A stretch of 64,000 bases of DNA, from positions 682,001-746,000 of the forward strand of contig CAXXJE010000004.1 in NCBI GenBank assembly GCA_963675055.2. The letters run 5' to 3'. The notes beneath the pieces are model-generated. The model had not been told where the DNA came from and did no database searches. It saw only the letters and a program-made list of their open reading frames with translations. Every line of letters starts with the position of its first letter. Within the stretch, counting starts at the first letter, position 1. Below, piece by piece: positions 8,788-18,200 of this stretch. A program made the translations under genes and the position numbers. The stretch is from PGYT01 sp963675055. Lineage in GTDB: Bacteria; Bacteroidota; Ignavibacteria; Ignavibacteriales; Melioribacteraceae.

Positions 8788-9496
8788 ATTCTGAAAGCTC
8801 CTTTAAATCAATTTTATTCTCGTATATTGCTTTGCCAACAACAACAGCGTTGCAACCGGACTCACTCAATATCCTAATATCTGTCATGGAACTGACACCT
8901 CCGGACGCAATTAGATCAATGTCTGTGAACTCTTCAAGTAAGGACCTATACAAATCGACACTCGGTCCCGCGAGCAAACCGTCCTTATCAATATCCGTAA
9001 CAAGTAACGTTTTAATTCCAAGTGACTTGCAGTAGGTGATATGATCAGAAATTACCACTCCACTATCTTCAGTCCAGCCTTTGATCATTATTTTTCGATC
9101 AAGCACATCAGCCGCTATCACAATATTTTCAGGTCCCACTTCGTTAACTGAAACCTCGAGTTCGGAAGTGTTTTTAACCGACATAGATCCGACTATCACT
9201 CGATCAACACCGAGGTCGACAAGTTTTTTAACATCGTCAGAACTTCTAACACCTCCGCCGAATTCGATCTTTAGCCTGGTTGCATTCTTGATCTCTTTTA
9301 TTGTTGACTCAACATTTATCGATCCCTCTTTCGAACCAATTAAATCGATGCAATGTAGCCATTCGAAACCGAGTTCATTATATTTTACGGCTTGTTCCAA
9401 GGGTGTATTCTTGTATTCGGTAACATCGTCGTACTTACCTTTCGATAAACGAACAACTGAGTTACCAATAATATCTATTGCAGGTATGATTAACAT
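8777..9496 (-). CDS. hisA: ProFAR isomerase (1-(5-phosphoribosyl)-5-[(5-phosphoribosylamino)methylideneamino]imidazole-4-carboxamide isomerase)
   Basis: This TIM-barrel enzyme catalyses the Amadori rearrangement before HisHF. Catalytic Asp residues are in IPAIDIIGNSVVRL and VTDIDKDGLLAGP; EFGGGVRS and ASGGVSS bind the phosphates. At 239 residues it has normal length. It overlaps hisH at its start by seven bases and hisF at its end by 11, in line with operon coupling. Confidence 0.95.
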   Translation of the reverse strand: MLIIPAIDIIGNSVVRLSKGKYDDVTEYKNTPLEQAVKYNELGFEWLHCIDLIGSKEGSINVESTIKEIKNATRLKIEFGGGVRSSDDVKKLVDLGVDRVIVGSMSVKNTSELEVSVNEVGPENIVIAADVLDRKIMIKGWTEDSGVVISDHITYCKSLGIKTLLVTDIDKDGLLAGPSVDLYRSLLEEFTDIDLIASGGVSSMTDIRILSESGCNAVVVGKAIYENKIDLKELSEFGN

Positions 9497-10077
9497 TTGT
9501 CTATGAAATTTTTTAATACTTTAATCCCGGCTGGACCCGATTTCTCGGGATGAAACTGAACGCCGTAATAATTATCCTTCTCCATTGCCGCGGTAAAATC
9601 AATTCCGTGCGAACATTTAGCGGATGTATATTCATTCTCCGGCACATAGTATGAATTCGCAAAGTAAAAGTAATCACCCGACTTAATACCATCGAATAAC
9701 TTACTGTCTTTAACAGCTTCAACCTTGTTCCATCCCATGTGCGGTACTTTAATACTCTTTCCCGTAAACAATTTGCTTTTAGCAGGAAATATTCCCAGAC
9801 ATTTCACATCACCTTCTTCTGATTCATCGCACATCAATTGGAGTCCCAGACAAATTCCAAGAAAAGGTTTCTTAATTATTCGCAAAGCATTTATAAGATT
9901 AAAGAGATTAAGTTTCCTAATCGCAAAGGAAGCTTCGCCAACTCCGGGAAAAATAATTTTTTCTGCCTTACAGATATCTGATTCCCTGTTTGTAATTATA
10001 TAATCAGCATTAAGGTCTTTCAATGCATTCGAAACCGAGGCTGTATTTCCCGCTCCGTAATCGATTAACGCAATCAT
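9490..10077 (-). CDS. hisH: Imidazole glycerol phosphate synthase, glutamine amidotransferase subunit
   Basis: This subunit hydrolyses glutamine to supply ammonia to HisF. The nucleophile Cys lies in FLGICLGLQLM, and the His-Glu pair in GVQFHPEKSG. The N-terminus MIALIDYGAGN is typical. At 195 residues it is complete. The ATG overlaps the hisB stop (ATGA). Confidence 0.95.
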   Translation of the reverse strand: MIALIDYGAGNTASVSNALKDLNADYIITNRESDICKAEKIIFPGVGEASFAIRKLNLFNLINALRIIKKPFLGICLGLQLMCDESEEGDVKCLGIFPAKSKLFTGKSIKVPHMGWNKVEAVKDSKLFDGIKSGDYFYFANSYYVPENEYTSAKCSHGIDFTAAMEKDNYYGVQFHPEKSGPAGIKVLKNFIDKC

Positions 10078-10967
10078 ATTATTCCTTTAGTTGTAGGTAA
10101 CTTACCCTTTGCTCTTTCATCAAATCTGCACGCTTCGTTAAGTGATTTTGCAAAGGCTTTAAATATGGCTTCGATTTTATGATGGTCATTTTTCCCCTTT
10201 GCACGAATATATATATTCGCTTTCATTCCCTGTGCTATTCCCTTGAAAAACTCCTCAGTCAACTCGGTGGGAAATTCTCCAACAAACTCGCGTTTAAAAC
10301 TGCATTTGAAATTCAGGTACTGCCTGCCGCCTATATCCAATGCAACTTTTGCTATAGTATCATCCATCGGCAGGAAATAGCCGTAACGTTTTATACCAGA
10401 CTTGTCGCCCAAAGCGGTTAATACTGTTTCTCCAATTGCAATACCGACATCCTCAACAGTGTGGTGCTCGTCGACATGAAGATCACCATTTACTTTTATC
10501 GTTAAATCGATATTTCCATGCCTGGATATCTGATCGAGCATATGATCAAAGAAACCAATTCCGGTATCTACGTCAGAAATACCGTCTCCATCAAGGTTCA
10601 CAGCAATTTCAATGTCTGTTTCCTTTGTTGTTCTTTGATTCACGGCAGAACGCTGCTTTGAACATATATAAGATACAGCATCAAGAATACTTTTGTATTT
10701 TTGATCACCATTTATAACAACACGCTGTACATCCGTGTCATTCGAGTCAATTAGATCAATAGTGTTGTCACAATCATTATCATTTGTATTCTCAATAGTT
10801 ACTCCTTCATTCCTAATCACCAGAAGAAGCGTTTTATCTATTTCCGAATTACTATCAACAATGATTTTAAATCCACTTGACTGCAACTGTGTTAAGGCTT
10901 TTATTAGTCCGCCACTTTCAGTCCGTTCGATTTTAAATAACTCTGCATTAATTTTGATACATTTCAT
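10074..10967 (-). CDS. hisB: Imidazoleglycerol-phosphate dehydratase with a degenerate N-terminal domain
   Basis: Residues ~107-297 are a complete IGP dehydratase with the metal-binding histidine motifs FFDHMLDQISRHG, DEHHTVEDV and NDHHKIEA. Residues 1-106 precede it where bifunctional HisB proteins carry a HAD-type histidinol-phosphatase. This segment lacks the DxDGT nucleophile motif, although LQSSGFKIIVDSNS and VVINGDQKYKSILDA loosely resemble HAD motifs II and IV. The N-terminal part therefore looks like a decayed phosphatase. No other recognised histidinol-phosphatase occurs in this operon. The gene overlaps hisC and hisH by four bases each. Confidence 0.9.
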   Translation of the reverse strand: MKCIKINAELFKIERTESGGLIKALTQLQSSGFKIIVDSNSEIDKTLLLVIRNEGVTIENTNDNDCDNTIDLIDSNDTDVQRVVINGDQKYKSILDAVSYICSKQRSAVNQRTTKETDIEIAVNLDGDGISDVDTGIGFFDHMLDQISRHGNIDLTIKVNGDLHVDEHHTVEDVGIAIGETVLTALGDKSGIKRYGYFLPMDDTIAKVALDIGGRQYLNFKCSFKREFVGEFPTELTEEFFKGIAQGMKANIYIRAKGKNDHHKIEAIFKAFAKSLNEACRFDERAKGKLPTTKGII

Positions 10968-12010
10968 ACAATACTTTTAAGTGTTTTCAAAAATTTATCG
11001 TTTTCTTCTCTTGTCCCTATCGATACCCGGAGACAATCATCAAGATTCAACTGACTGCTCCTATCCCTTATAATAATTCCATTATCAGCCAGTTTATTGT
11101 AAACATTTTTCGCATTCGAGATTTTAAATAAAACAAAATTTGCGCTGGAAGGAAACACTTTCTCAACTATTTCCAGACTTTTTAATTCAGTAGATACTCT
11201 TTCTCTTTCCGATTTCAGCAACTCAATAAAACTGCTTTTCTTCTCAACATTATCCAGAGCATGCAGAATAGCATCCGCCGTCAATTTGTTCATATTGTAA
11301 GGAGCCTTTACCTTAAACAGGTAGTTAATAACCTTTTCCCCGGCTATGCAGTAACCGCACCGAACGCCCGCGAGCCCCCAGGCTTTTGAAAATGTACGCA
11401 AGAGAATGAGATTATTATTTTGTTCAACCAGATCCTGAAATGATTTTGTATAATCAAAATCTATGTAGGCCTCATCAATTACTACTATTCCTTTGAATGA
11501 TTTTAAAAGCCGTTCAATTTTATTCTTATCCAGCACATTTCCGGTGGGATTATTCGGAGAACATAAAAATACGATCTTTGTCTTTTCATCAACTTTTTTT
11601 AGAATCGCATTAATATCAGGCTGGAACTCTTCATCTAGTGGAATCTCCCGGGAACTTACATTATTAATATCGCTTGAGACTTTGTACATCCCGTATGTCG
11701 GTTCAGGAATCAGCACATTATCGACCACGGGTTCACAGAATATTCTTATCAGCAGATCAATAATCTCGTCCGATCCAACACCGAAGAACAGCCTGTTCGA
11801 TGGAATCGATAGTAAATCCCCAAGTTTAGTTCGCAAAGCGGTTTGTGCCGGATCCGGATAGCGATTAAGTTCAAGGTTATTTTCAATTACCGATCCAAGA
11901 CTATTCTCGTTGGCGTCCAAAAGTATGCCGTTTAAATGACTGTCACGCGCGGAAGTATATGGCTTCAGCTTTTGAATATTCGGTCGTACAAGTTTTTCGA
12001 CATCGATCAT
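10964..12010 (-). CDS. hisC: Histidinol-phosphate aminotransferase
   Basis: This PLP-dependent class I/II aminotransferase makes histidinol phosphate from imidazole acetol phosphate. The PLP lysine is in RTFSKAWGLAGVRCGY, and CSPNNPTGN and VIDEAYIDF are the conserved cofactor motifs. At 348 residues it is normal. Its stop and start overlap the neighbouring genes by four bases. Confidence 0.95.
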   Translation of the reverse strand: MIDVEKLVRPNIQKLKPYTSARDSHLNGILLDANENSLGSVIENNLELNRYPDPAQTALRTKLGDLLSIPSNRLFFGVGSDEIIDLLIRIFCEPVVDNVLIPEPTYGMYKVSSDINNVSSREIPLDEEFQPDINAILKKVDEKTKIVFLCSPNNPTGNVLDKNKIERLLKSFKGIVVIDEAYIDFDYTKSFQDLVEQNNNLILLRTFSKAWGLAGVRCGYCIAGEKVINYLFKVKAPYNMNKLTADAILHALDNVEKKSSFIELLKSERERVSTELKSLEIVEKVFPSSANFVLFKISNAKNVYNKLADNGIIIRDRSSQLNLDDCLRVSIGTREENDKFLKTLKSIV

Positions 12011-13287
12011 TTGAACCTCACTCTGACTGCATTAGCATGTGCTTTGAGTTCTTCCGTCTCCGCAAGTTCGATAATCGCATCGGAGATATTTTCCAAACCT
12101 TCCCTGCTTATACTTTGTACAGTCATCCCCTTCATGAACATCTCTACGCTAACACCGCCTACTGACTTGGCGTATCCATATGTCGGCAGAGAATGATTTG
12201 TACCTGAAGCATAATCCCCGGCGCTTTCCGGTGTATACGGCCCGACAAACACCGATCCGGCATTTGTAATTCTATCTACAACTTCATCAGCATCAGGGAA
12301 ATTCAATATTAGATGTTCCGGTGCATATTCATTTGAGAAATGAATTGCTTCGTCTATGTTGTTAACAACCAGCGCAAAGCTCGATTTCAAACATTCTTTA
12401 ACATATTCCTTCCTTGGAAGTTCGGTAGTCTGTAATTCAATCGCTTCAAGCACATTTTGAACGAGTCCATGACTTGTTGTAACCAGCACTACCTGTGAAT
12501 CAATCCCGTGCTCAGCCTGAGACAATAAATCAGATGCAACAAATGCAGGATTAGCCTGATCATCAGCTATTACAAGTACCTCGCTGGGACCCGCGGGCAT
12601 GTCGATCTGGCAGCCTTCGTGATCAATACTCACAAGTGTTTTAGCCGCTGTTACATACTGATTTCCAGGTCCGAATATTTTATCAACTTTTTTATTTTTA
12701 TCTGTACCGTAAGCCATCATTGCAATTGCCTGCGCTCCGCCGACTTTGTAATATTCATTTATTCCCGCAATTTTTGCTGCGTATAAAACTGCAGGATGCA
12801 ATTCACCTTTTGACGGACTGCATGCAATTACCCTTTTACAACCGGCTATTCGAGCAGGTATGCCGAGCATTAGAACTGTTGACGGTAAAACTGCCGTACC
12901 ACCGGGAATGTATAATCCTACATTCTCAATTGCCCGAAATTCACGTCGACATTTAACCCCGGGTTTTGTTTCAACTTCGTACCCATTCGGCAATTGCTTT
13001 TCATGGAACGCCGAAATGTTTTCTGCGGCTGTTTCAATTGCTTGTTTCGTTTTATCGCTTAGAATTTGTTCAGCTTCTTCGTATTCCTGATCGGAGACTA
13101 TTAGAGATTCATTCTCATATTTATCAAGCTTTCGAGCGTATTCATTCACGGCGGCAGAACCGCGGGATTTGATATCCGCTAATATCGGCCGGACTATTTC
13201 ACTGGTCTTGTCCATATCGATTGCCGGTCGTTTTAAAAGCCTGTTTCTTTCTTCCTTCGAAAGTTTGTTTAATTCAATTACTCTCAT
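12007..13287 (-). CDS. hisD: Histidinol dehydrogenase
   Basis: This zinc enzyme oxidises histidinol to histidine in two NAD-dependent steps. The signature region is GPSEVLVIAD followed by DLLSQAEHGIDSQV (Zn-binding Gln and His), and YAPEHLIL with the catalytic Glu-His. The N-terminal IENVGLYIPGGTA is typical. At 426 residues it is complete. It lies between hisG and hisC with four-base overlaps at both ends. Confidence 0.96.
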   Translation of the reverse strand: MRVIELNKLSKEERNRLLKRPAIDMDKTSEIVRPILADIKSRGSAAVNEYARKLDKYENESLIVSDQEYEEAEQILSDKTKQAIETAAENISAFHEKQLPNGYEVETKPGVKCRREFRAIENVGLYIPGGTAVLPSTVLMLGIPARIAGCKRVIACSPSKGELHPAVLYAAKIAGINEYYKVGGAQAIAMMAYGTDKNKKVDKIFGPGNQYVTAAKTLVSIDHEGCQIDMPAGPSEVLVIADDQANPAFVASDLLSQAEHGIDSQVVLVTTSHGLVQNVLEAIELQTTELPRKEYVKECLKSSFALVVNNIDEAIHFSNEYAPEHLILNFPDADEVVDRITNAGSVFVGPYTPESAGDYASGTNHSLPTYGYAKSVGGVSVEMFMKGMTVQSISREGLENISDAIIELAETEELKAHANAVRVRFK

Positions 13288-14153
13288 AATATTATATTTT
13301 CTATTGGAAGTAATAAAATATCCGTTGCGCCGACTTTATGCAAATCGTCATTTATTTCCCAGAATTTATCTGCTGGTATTACCGATTGAATTGCAAGCAT
13401 GTGTTCATCCGCCAGATTCAAAACCGTGGGACTTTTGAGTGAAGGAATAATTTTTATCACCTCATCCAGTGCATCTTTTGGAATATTCATCATTAGATAC
13501 TTGCTGTTCTTTGCTATAAGCGCCGACTCAATACGCGTAAGCAGATTTGCAAACAAAGCGCTTTTAACCGGATCACTATCCAGAGCTTTGTTCTTTATTA
13601 AGACAGCTTCCGAATCAAGTATAGTGAAAGACTTTTTAAGCTTGTTCATTTTTAAGGTTGTACCTGTCGAAACAAGATCACATATATAGTCTGCTATGCC
13701 CAGTGATGGAGTTATCTCCACCGAACCACTGATTTGTATAATCTTGGAATTTATATTGTTCTCGGACAAGTAAGATTGTAGAATGTTAGGGTAAGATGTT
13801 GCAATAGTCTTCCCTTCAAGATCCTTCTCGCTGTTAATTTCCTCCTCTTCGGGGATACCAATTCTAAGTTTGCACCGGCTGTAACCCAGTTTTTTAGCTA
13901 ATTCAACATCGGCTTTTTTCTCAAGTACAACGTTTTCACCGACGAAACCCAGGTCCGCCACTCCATCCTGAACATATTCCGGAATATCATCGTCACGCAG
14001 GAACAGAATATCCATATCAAAATTGCGGACAGTTACAAATAATCTATCCTTATAATTCTCAACATCCAGTCCACATGTTCGCAAAAGCTGAAGAGATTTT
14101 TCAGTAAGCCTTCCGCCTTTCTGTATCGCTAATTTTAAATGTCCATTCGGCAT
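13284..14153 (-). CDS. hisG: ATP phosphoribosyltransferase (long form)
   Basis: This is the first and feedback-regulated enzyme of histidine synthesis. KLAIQKGGRLTEKSL is the N-terminal substrate-binding region, and GVADLGFVGENV and VSTGTTL (PRPP loop) follow. With 289 residues it is the long HisG_L type with a C-terminal ACT-like regulatory domain (SPTVLNLADEHMLAIQSVIP onward), so it should not need HisZ. It is the first structural gene after the attenuator at 14193-14296. Confidence 0.95.
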   Translation of the reverse strand: MPNGHLKLAIQKGGRLTEKSLQLLRTCGLDVENYKDRLFVTVRNFDMDILFLRDDDIPEYVQDGVADLGFVGENVVLEKKADVELAKKLGYSRCKLRIGIPEEEEINSEKDLEGKTIATSYPNILQSYLSENNINSKIIQISGSVEITPSLGIADYICDLVSTGTTLKMNKLKKSFTILDSEAVLIKNKALDSDPVKSALFANLLTRIESALIAKNSKYLMMNIPKDALDEVIKIIPSLKSPTVLNLADEHMLAIQSVIPADKFWEINDDLHKVGATDILLLPIENIIL

Positions 14154-14192
14154 ATCTTTTCATCCTTATTTATTCAAAACCTGTTATAAAAC

Positions 14193-14217
14193 AAAAAACC
14201 CGGCAAGCGCCGGGTTT
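14193..14217 (-). terminator. his operon attenuator terminator
   Basis: On the minus strand AAACCCGGC (14217-14209), loop GCTT and GCCGGGTTT (14204-14196) form a perfect nine-base-pair stem that runs into a tract of six T (14198-14193). This is a strong Rho-independent terminator placed about 40 bases before hisG. It lies downstream of the leader peptide, so it should act as attenuator segments 3:4. Confidence 0.85.
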
Positions 14218-14230
14218 ATAAAATTCATAT

Positions 14231-14276
14231 ACATCTCACCGACACTCACAAAAGAGGGATAATATGGTGATGATGT
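14231..14276 (-). promoter_or_regulatory. his leader pause/antiterminator region (segments 1:2)
   Basis: On the minus strand the His-codon stretch ACATCATCACC (14276-14266) can pair with GGTGAGATGT (14240-14231), ten base pairs with one bulged A, giving a 1:2 pause hairpin over the His codons. GTCGG just before it (14243-14239) can alternatively pair with CCGGC of the terminator's 5' arm, a short 2:3 antiterminator. This is the alternative folding expected of ribosome-mediated attenuation. The 2:3 pairing is weaker by eye than the other two. Confidence 0.6.
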
Positions 14277-14296
14277 GTTCTGTTTATGTTTTTCAT
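14246..14296 (-). CDS. hisL: Histidine leader peptide (16 residues, four consecutive His)
   Basis: A 17-codon minus-strand frame reads MKNINRTHHHHIIPLL and stops at TGA (14248-14246). Four consecutive His codons (CAT CAT CAC CAT) lie directly in the 1:2 pairing segment. Together with the terminator ahead of hisG this matches the logic of enterobacterial hisL: ribosome stalling at His codons when charged tRNA-His is scarce should free segment 2 and block the terminator. No strong Shine-Dalgarno precedes the ATG, which is common in this group. Confidence 0.85.
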   Translation of the reverse strand: MKNINRTHHHHIIPLL

Positions 14297-14319
14297 AATG
14301 TTTATCTATAATTCTAGTA

Positions 14320-14349
14320 CGAAATTACTGATAATTATTAAAATATCAA
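14320..14349 (-). promoter_or_regulatory. Possible his operon promoter (Bacteroidetes-like)
   Basis: On the minus strand TTG (14349-14347) is separated by 19 bases from TAATTTCG (14327-14320), close to the TTG/TAnnTTTG promoter of Bacteroidetes with one mismatch. Transcription starting a few bases downstream would give a short untranslated region before the leader peptide. The AT-rich surroundings make chance matches likely. Confidence 0.35.
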
Positions 14350-14430
14350 CATATTATTTCGGAAAAACTTTGAACAAAGCATGATTGTTTTTAATATGAC
14401 TTACATTTTTGAATAAATATTCATTAACAC

Positions 14431-15294
14431 ATGCAACCAGCAATTCTCGTTTCGGACTTACACGGCGACCAGGCCAGATATGGAAAACTAATAGATTTTA
14501 TAAAATCTCAAAAACCATCGGTAGTGTTTTTTGCGGGCGACATCCTTCCAGGTGGAATTACCAAATTTACTTCGCTTGACTTAAAACATAAGGATTTTAT
14601 TAACGGTTTCCTTTTATACCGATTTAAGCAGCTTAAAGAATTCCTGAATGAAGAGTATCCATCAATATTTGTAATAATGGGTAATGACGACGCGAAAATC
14701 GAGGAAGCCGCTCTTGTGGATGCATCTACTTCATCTGTCTGGCAGTATGCGAATATGCATCGACGTAAGTACGATAAATACAAAGTTTTCGGGTATTCAT
14801 ATGTGCCTCCTACTCCCTTCCGTTTAAAGGATTGGGAAAAGTATGATGTATCGCGCTATGTTGATCCGGGTTGTGTATCACCGGAAGAAGGACTCCGCAC
14901 TATGCCCATCCGAAAACTCGCGGCAAGAAATGAAACTATACAAAACGACTTGAAAGCTCTTACCAAGGATGAAGACCTGACTAATTCAGTTTTCCTGTTC
15001 CATGCACCTCCTTATGAAACGAACCTTGACAGAGCTGCTTTAGATGGTAAAATGATCGACCATGTACAACTGGACCTTCACCAGGGCAGCATAGCCATAA
15101 AAAGATTCATAGAGGAACATCAACCTCATATAACACTTCATGGTCACATTCATGAGTCGACTCGTTTAACCGGAAATTGGTTCGACGTAATCGGCAGGAC
15201 TTACTGTTTTAATGCGGCACATGATGGTCCGGAACTATCTATTGTTAAGTTTGATCTGGACAACCCTTCAGATTCAGAACGGATACTTATTTGA
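14431..15294 (+). CDS. Calcineurin-like metallophosphoesterase
   Basis: A 287-residue cytosolic phosphoesterase with the full metal-binding set of the family: VSDLHGD (residues 7-13), AGDILPGG, MGNDD, FHAPP and HGHIHEST near the C-terminus. The two-metal centre is therefore probably active. Substrate cannot be told from sequence; relatives act on nucleotides, phosphoproteins or 2',3'-cyclic compounds. It is divergent from the his operon and its last eight bases overlap the convergent gene at 15287. Confidence 0.88.
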   Translation: MQPAILVSDLHGDQARYGKLIDFIKSQKPSVVFFAGDILPGGITKFTSLDLKHKDFINGFLLYRFKQLKEFLNEEYPSIFVIMGNDDAKIEEAALVDASTSSVWQYANMHRRKYDKYKVFGYSYVPPTPFRLKDWEKYDVSRYVDPGCVSPEEGLRTMPIRKLAARNETIQNDLKALTKDEDLTNSVFLFHAPPYETNLDRAALDGKMIDHVQLDLHQGSIAIKRFIEEHQPHITLHGHIHESTRLTGNWFDVIGRTYCFNAAHDGPELSIVKFDLDNPSDSERILI

Positions 15295-18200
15295 CTTCTT
15301 TCCTTACGGCAAGAGCTTTTGCACCGTCTGATACCGCAGTGATTTTAAGCGCGTAACTATTTTTCTCCTCGATATCCTTATCGGTTATGTAATGAATATC
15401 CAGAAGTCCATCGGTATTGTATCCTGTTCTTAGGTGATTCATTTCACTCAGAGATAAGCTCCATCCCTCCAGCCAGGCTGCGAGTTCAGTTTTATTCCAG
15501 TTAGATTCATCCACATGTACAATAAGATCAATATCACTTCCGGGACCTGCACTTCCGTTTAGGGTACTGCCGAATATATAGATCCCGAAAACTCCCAGTT
15601 CCTCGAGGTTAAGTGAGGATGCTAGTTTTTCTGCCATCTTGCATCGCCACTTCCAGTTTTCAGCGGCATACTGACCTGAGTTACCCGCATTCGCTGATTT
15701 TAAGTCAATATCACCGGCATGCTCTTTCAGAATAGCAACAGCCGCATCAATCTCAGCATTTATAAGAACTTTCAATATTTTGCCGTTTGTCACTTTACTT
15801 ACATCAATTACCCTCACAACCGGGATAAATCGTTTATAATCAGGTAACAGATCAGCTAACATACTCGGCGATTTTGTAAGGAATGTCTCATTAAAAATAA
15901 TTCCTTTATCATCGGGATATAAAGGAAGGTACCTTATCGATGACTCGACCAGATCCTGGAAAAAGTGCGTTCCGAAAGATAGGTCAGGCACATAGTTGCC
16001 TTTCTTCCTTGCCACCTCAACCAGCATAGCAGTATTATTGATATCTGAATAAGTTACATTTACACCGAGTTTGATATCTCCCCTGCTGCCCCATCGCCCG
16101 GGACCCATCAGTATAAATTTTCGTCTTGGAAGCAGTTGGTTCAGTTTGCTGACAATTTTACCAATCTTAAGCATACTCTCTCTGTCGGGCAATTCGCTGT
16201 ATCTCGCCGGGTCAATATAAACGATATGGGAAATTTCCGGGACCTTTCCGTTTGAGATATGTCTAGTGGCGTTGAAAATAATCTTATCTTTCGGAAGATC
16301 CTGCGGAATAATATCTGCTGTCTGCTCAGTGGCGAAACTTTGGGGTCGGCACTGGAGTATATAAAAACTCTTTCCGTCTGAGGCAAATTCCACATCTACA
16401 GGAGTTTTAAGATTATCCTGCAAAGTCTGTAATATCTCAGCAGATTTATGCATGAACTTTGTGTTCGAGAGCAGTCCGTTAAACGTAACAATCACATTAC
16501 TTTTTGTAAGATCGTCCATTATATTGGCAGGACGAATATGATTTCCATCAACAACAGAAATTATATCATAAATTCCCGGGCAGTCCTCACCATACTCCGA
16601 CACCAAATCCTCAACAGAAATTGTCTCGAATTCGTTTATTTCAAGATTAATCACATCCATTTTCTTCGGCGAATACCGGATCATTTCTTCGGCTGAGACA
16701 TTTACTCTCAGATTCGGCTGACCGGGAGCAACGAGTATTGGATAGTCATCGCCAACCCGGTCCACAGCACGTGTTCCAAGTCCGGGTACCAATCTCACCA
16801 GTCCGTCGTCACGTTGAATTCGCGGTGACCAGCGGAATTCGTTTTTACTGAACATAACGCCGGCATAGGTGGGGAAATAATACTTCCCGATTTTATTACC
16901 GACAACCTCCTGGATCATAACGCCCATTTCTTCGTGGTAATCCAGAAGACCTCTTTCAGCTCTGTAATTAATCGGGTCAGGAGCAAAAGTAGACGCGAAT
17001 ACCTCTGAGAGTGCATCTTCTAAGGCAGCCAATCGTTCTTTTTTACTTCCCTGGTTTGCAAGGAACAAACTCTTGTATTTACCGGAGAATGATGCTCCCA
17101 TTGTGTCCTCGAGCAGACTGGAACTCCTTACAACAACCGGATTATTTCCGAAATCATCCAGCGCGAATGAAAGACCTTTTCTTATCTCCGGCGGAAATTG
17201 CGAGTTCTTAAACAATTGTACTATAAGCGGGTACTCGAGTTTTAATTCATCAACCTCTTTGTATTTCTGCTCAAGAACTTCTTCAAGATTATTATAGCGC
17301 ATAAATGAAATAACGCAATCGGAAGCCACAAACCAGGTTTTGGGAATTTTTATATTCTGCAGATATTTTGATTCCGGTGCCATCTTGTTTAGGATATTGG
17401 ATGCAACAAATACACCTGAACTCTTTCCGCCGAGTTTTCCCTGGCTGGTCGGGGTAAATATCATTTTATCGATCAGCGAATAAAAATCGGTAAGTTTTAC
17501 GAATTCCTTCGCGGTTCTAATGTAATTCAAATCCTCAGTGAAAAACCTGCGGAGCAGTGAAACACGCAGACCTTTTATCATTGATGGAGAGAGTTCAAAC
17601 TTTTCGGGAGCAAGATGATAATACTTTCGGATTGCATCGCTTATTTCAAGTAATGTTGATTCCCTCGCTTCAAGAATACGTACAAGTGGAATCGACTTAT
17701 CTTCCTGAATCCACTTCTGAATTTTCATCAGGAGTTCTTCCGAACCGAAATTTTCGTATGACAACCTCAGAATAGCATTAATGTACTCATCATAATTATT
17801 TATGATCTTTTTCCTGAGCGGCCTGTTTTCATCTGCAGGATCACGATCATCTCCCGTTCTAATTTCAATACTCGACTGGCTTAGCAGCGAGGCAGCTTCG
17901 TCAAGTCCTTTAAGACATAAATGATGCAATAGTTTACGTAATATGCTCATGAAAAGTGTCGGATCTGTTTTTCTGATCATATCCAAAACAACTTTCCACT
18001 CACCTGCTCCGTCCTCACTCTCGACCCGTTTGACACTTTTGAACTCATTGAATATGTGTCTTAAATCATTGTGCAGAATAAAATGCGCTATCCTGTCCGC
18101 AATGGTTTTTAGAAGATTCCCTTCCTCAGGCAGGAAAGTATTCACATCTTCACTAACCGGATTACTCAAATAGGCGACGTGGATTTCACCGATTTTTTTC

